Part shown: in pieces, positions 61,882-64,000 of the stretch | Position numbering within the stretch: position 1 is the stretch's first letter | Layout of the letters: the number at the start of each line of letters is the position of its first letter | Assembly (NCBI GenBank): GCA_031179305.1 | Contig: JAPSHX010000020.1 | Location: forward strand, 1 to 64,000 | Origin: Paenarthrobacter sp. | GTDB lineage: Bacteria; Actinomycetota; Actinomycetes; Actinomycetales; Micrococcaceae | Direction: 5' to 3' | Length of the DNA: 64,000 nt | Notes under the pieces: generated by a model | Seen by the model: only the letters and a program-made list of their open reading frames with translations | Databases searched by the model: none | What the model was told of the DNA's origin: nothing | Made by a program: the position numbers and the translations under genes

Positions 61882-63028
61882 GGTGATGGAGATGCTGGAG
61901 AAATCGTTGCTGAGCGATCAACATGTCGCCTTGGCCACGGTGGTCCGCACGGAAGGCTCCGCGCCAAGGGCAGTCGGAACGTCCATGCTTGTCACCGAAG
62001 ACGGATCGCCAATCGGTTCCGTTTCGGGTGGGTGCATAGAGGCAAGTGTGATCGAAGCAGCAGCCGGGGTCCTCGCCAGCGGGGTCCCGGAGCTCTACCG
62101 ATTTGGCATTTCAGACGATGACGGTTTCGGCGTCGGGCTGACGTGTGGCGGCAGAGTTGAGATTTTCATCCAAAAGTATGTTCCGGCTTCCTGCCGGCAT
62201 TTTGCTTCAGTGAAAAGGGCCTTGGATGAAAATCTGCCCTGCGCCATGGTCACCATCTTCGATGGCCTACCTGACGTGGTGGGTCGATCCGAACTGGTGC
62301 TGCAAAGTGCGGAAATGGAAGAGCTGTTTGAAGGTACGGCCCTTGCTCCCGAGGCGGTCCGCGCCGCCGGGGCTGCAGTCCAGGAGGCAATAGCCTCCGG
62401 AATTACGACGTCGGTCACTCTCCCGGCGGACATCGGTACCGAAACGCCGTTCTCCGTGCTGATCGATGTCTATCGTCCGGCCCGTAGGCTGCTGATCTTC
62501 GGGGCCATCGATTTCTCCGCCTCCTTGGCGCAGCTGGGGGTTTTCCTTGGCTTTCACGTCACAGTTTGTGATGCCCGTGCGGTCTTCGCGACGGCTGAGC
62601 GCATTCCCTCAGCCCATGAGATCGTGGTCGATCAACCGGCGCGCTACCTGCAAAAAGAAATCGCCTTGGGAAGGCTCGCCCCTGATTCCGCTATCTGTGT
62701 GTTGACCCATGATGCCAAATTTGATGTTCCGGTCCTTGATGTAGCCCTGAGACACGGTTTTGCTTACATCGGCGCGATGGGCTCACGCCGAACTGCCAGT
62801 GACCGCCGGGAGAGACTGATTGGCTTGGGCCACACCGAGCGGTCTGTGGCACCGCTCCGCTCACCCATCGGCCTGGGCCTTTCCGCTTCCACGCCCGCTG
62901 AAACTGCGGTTTCCATCATGGCGGAGATCATCGCTGCCAAGAACCAGAGCTCGGGCCTGCCATTGGCGCACACCAGCGAGCCGATTCATAGAGGGGCGCT
63001 GGAGCATGCGGGTTCAAAGTCCAATTAA
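61874..63028 (+). CDS. xdhC: XdhC/CoxI-family molybdenum cofactor insertion factor
   Basis: 384 residues. The N-terminal domain has ALATVVRTEGSAPRAVGTSM near 19, GSVSGGCIEASVIEAA near 49 and VGLTCGGRVEIFIQK near 85; the Rossmann-like second domain starts RLLIFGAIDFSASLAQLG near 205 and has VCVLTHDAKFDVPVL and IGAMGSRRTASDRRE. XdhC proteins bind the cofactor, help sulphurate it and insert it into the large subunit. Only one XdhC copy is present. Coupling to the large subunit by an 8-bp overlap supports this role. Confidence 0.92.
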   Translation: MREVMEMLEKSLLSDQHVALATVVRTEGSAPRAVGTSMLVTEDGSPIGSVSGGCIEASVIEAAAGVLASGVPELYRFGISDDDGFGVGLTCGGRVEIFIQKYVPASCRHFASVKRALDENLPCAMVTIFDGLPDVVGRSELVLQSAEMEELFEGTALAPEAVRAAGAAVQEAIASGITTSVTLPADIGTETPFSVLIDVYRPARRLLIFGAIDFSASLAQLGVFLGFHVTVCDARAVFATAERIPSAHEIVVDQPARYLQKEIALGRLAPDSAICVLTHDAKFDVPVLDVALRHGFAYIGAMGSRRTASDRRERLIGLGHTERSVAPLRSPIGLGLSASTPAETAVSIMAEIIAAKNQSSGLPLAHTSEPIHRGALEHAGSKSN

Positions 63029-63045
63029 CTTTGGCCCTAAATATC

Positions 63046-63074
63046 TTGACAGAAAGTATCTTACTACTGATATT
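63046..63074 (+). promoter_or_regulatory. Sigma-70-type promoter before the aldehyde dehydrogenase gene
   Basis: TTGACA at 63046-63051 and GATATT at 63069-63074 are 17 bp apart, in a locally AT-rich stretch, about 100 bp before the ATG at 63177. The flanking TATCTT and AGTATCTTAC sequences form a loose palindrome that might bind a regulator. It suggests the dehydrogenase can be expressed separately from the hydroxylase operon. Confidence 0.6.
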
Positions 63075-63176
63075 CTTTTTGTATGACGTAGTTCACAGGA
63101 TTGGCACGCGCCTTACCTGGGCGGCACGCATGACTTCACGCCGTGGGAATGACAGAGAGATGAACGGAAGCCGAAG

Positions 63177-64000
63177 ATGAGTACGGACAGTACGGACAGC
63201 CTTGATACGCGGGATGAAATCTTTGTGGGCGGCGTGTGGACCCGAGGCAGCGGTGCGCTGATCGAATCGGTCAATCCCGCCAACTCGGAGGTTTTCGCCA
63301 CCCTCCATGGTGCAACGACGGCGGATGTGGACGCCGCTGTGGCTGCCGGCCTGAAAGCCGTGGAAGAGTCCGGATGGGCAAAGAAGCTCCCTCACGAACG
63401 GGCCGCCGTGCTGCACCGCATCAGTTCTGCAATCGAGGCCAACGCTGACCGCATTGCTGAACTGCAGACGCTGGATACAGGTAAGACACTCGTGGAAACC
63501 AAGGCTCTGGCTATGAGCGCGGCAGCCACCTTCCGCTTCACCGCGTCCGCTCTGGAAACCATGGAGGATGCACTGACGTCCCCTCGCGGGAACTACCTCA
63601 GCATGTCCACCTACGAGGCGATCGGCGTAATCGGAGCCATCACGCCTTGGAACTCGCCGATTGCCAGCGACGCACAAAAGGTAGCTCCGGCACTCGCGGC
63701 AGGAAACGCGGTTCTGGTGAAGCCACCCGTCTGGGCTCCCTGGGTCTCGCTGCTGTTGGCACGGATTTGTGAGGATGCAGGACTTCCGGCAGGTCTGCTT
63801 TCTGTCCTTCCGGGCCCCGGCCGCGTGGTTGGCGACGCGATTGCGCGACACCCTGACATTGGCAAGATTTCCTTCACGGGTGGCACGTCCACGGGGCGCC
63901 AGCTGGGCCATATTGCGGCCGAGAAGATCATGCCGATTACCTTGGAGTTGGGCGGGAAATCGCCCACCATTATTTTTGCTGATGCGGACTTGGACCAGGC
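63177..64000 (+). CDS. NAD(P)-dependent aldehyde dehydrogenase (partial, runs off window)
   Basis: 274 residues visible, no stop before the window ends. The ALDH fold shows VNPANSEVFATLHGAT near 30, AIGVIGAITPWNSPIASDA near 146 (the PWN motif), KPPVWAPWVSLLLARIC, ISFTGGTSTGRQLG near 236 and ITLELGGKSPTIIF near 255 with the general-base Glu. The catalytic Cys would lie beyond the window. It probably oxidises an aldehyde from the dioxygenase or hydroxylase step. The ATG follows GGAAG; a promoter-like pair lies 100 bp upstream. Confidence 0.92.
   Translation, partial: MSTDSTDSLDTRDEIFVGGVWTRGSGALIESVNPANSEVFATLHGATTADVDAAVAAGLKAVEESGWAKKLPHERAAVLHRISSAIEANADRIAELQTLDTGKTLVETKALAMSAAATFRFTASALETMEDALTSPRGNYLSMSTYEAIGVIGAITPWNSPIASDAQKVAPALAAGNAVLVKPPVWAPWVSLLLARICEDAGLPAGLLSVLPGPGRVVGDAIARHPDIGKISFTGGTSTGRQLGHIAAEKIMPITLELGGKSPTIIFADADLDQ

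Overview
The window is a GC-rich chromosomal segment from a Gram-positive actinobacterium, most likely Arthrobacter or Paenarthrobacter. This is inferred from gene content (a PaaR-type phenylacetate locus, PIG-L and PMT-type glycan enzymes, a short DUF1660-like protein, an IS110 transposase tail), frequent GTG starts and tightly overlapping operons. No database search was run, so the genus is an inference. No rRNA, tRNA or CRISPR array was seen.

Layout. 1-320: tail of an IS110-type transposase and a 32-bp tandem repeat. 318-2791: paaI-paaK-paaR, the activation and regulation arm of phenylacetate catabolism; 2900-3478 is a GNAT acetyltransferase. 3471-6428: GGDEF-EAL protein, TPR-like protein and, divergently, a tiny secreted peptide with two copies of an IGWWPN motif, closed by a strong terminator. 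This is the most promising undescribed module. 6543-11839: histidine kinase, STAS-like protein, methyltransferase and oligopeptidase B. 12033-22226: a tightly coupled glycan-assembly operon (GT2, GT4, a flippase-PMT fusion, GT4, PIG-L deacetylase, a second PMT-type enzyme and a glycosidase-like lipoprotein). 22218-26569: REC-GGDEF regulator and a large hybrid kinase. 26746-30470: Tat-exported PhoD phosphatase, LysM wall protein, low-molecular-weight tyrosine phosphatase. 30671-35598: paaABCDE-paaG, the ring epoxidation and isomerisation arm. A PaaR-like palindrome lies upstream of both paaI and paaA, tying the two arms together. 35725-43143: a small CxxC protein, a lipoprotein, a GH18-CBM protein divergent from a processive GT2 polysaccharide synthase, and an SLH surface protein.

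43496-53935 (minus strand) reads as one long coupled transcription unit: solute-binding lipoprotein, a frameshifted two-domain ABC permease, ATPase, threonine-aldolase-like enzyme, amidohydrolase, an AceE/transketolase-like enzyme, and, overlapping by 4 bp, an ECF sigma factor fused to a zinc anti-sigma-like motif and an exported tail. 54346-64000 (plus strand) holds a fused double-TetR regulator, an MFS importer, a TauD-like dioxygenase, a three-subunit molybdenum hydroxylase with its XdhC maturation factor, and the start of an aldehyde dehydrogenase that runs off the window. The two halves look like uptake-and-catabolism loci for unknown organic substrates.

Recurring themes are cyclic-di-GMP signalling (two GGDEF proteins) close to glycan synthesis genes, and cell-surface proteins with unusual domain fusions.
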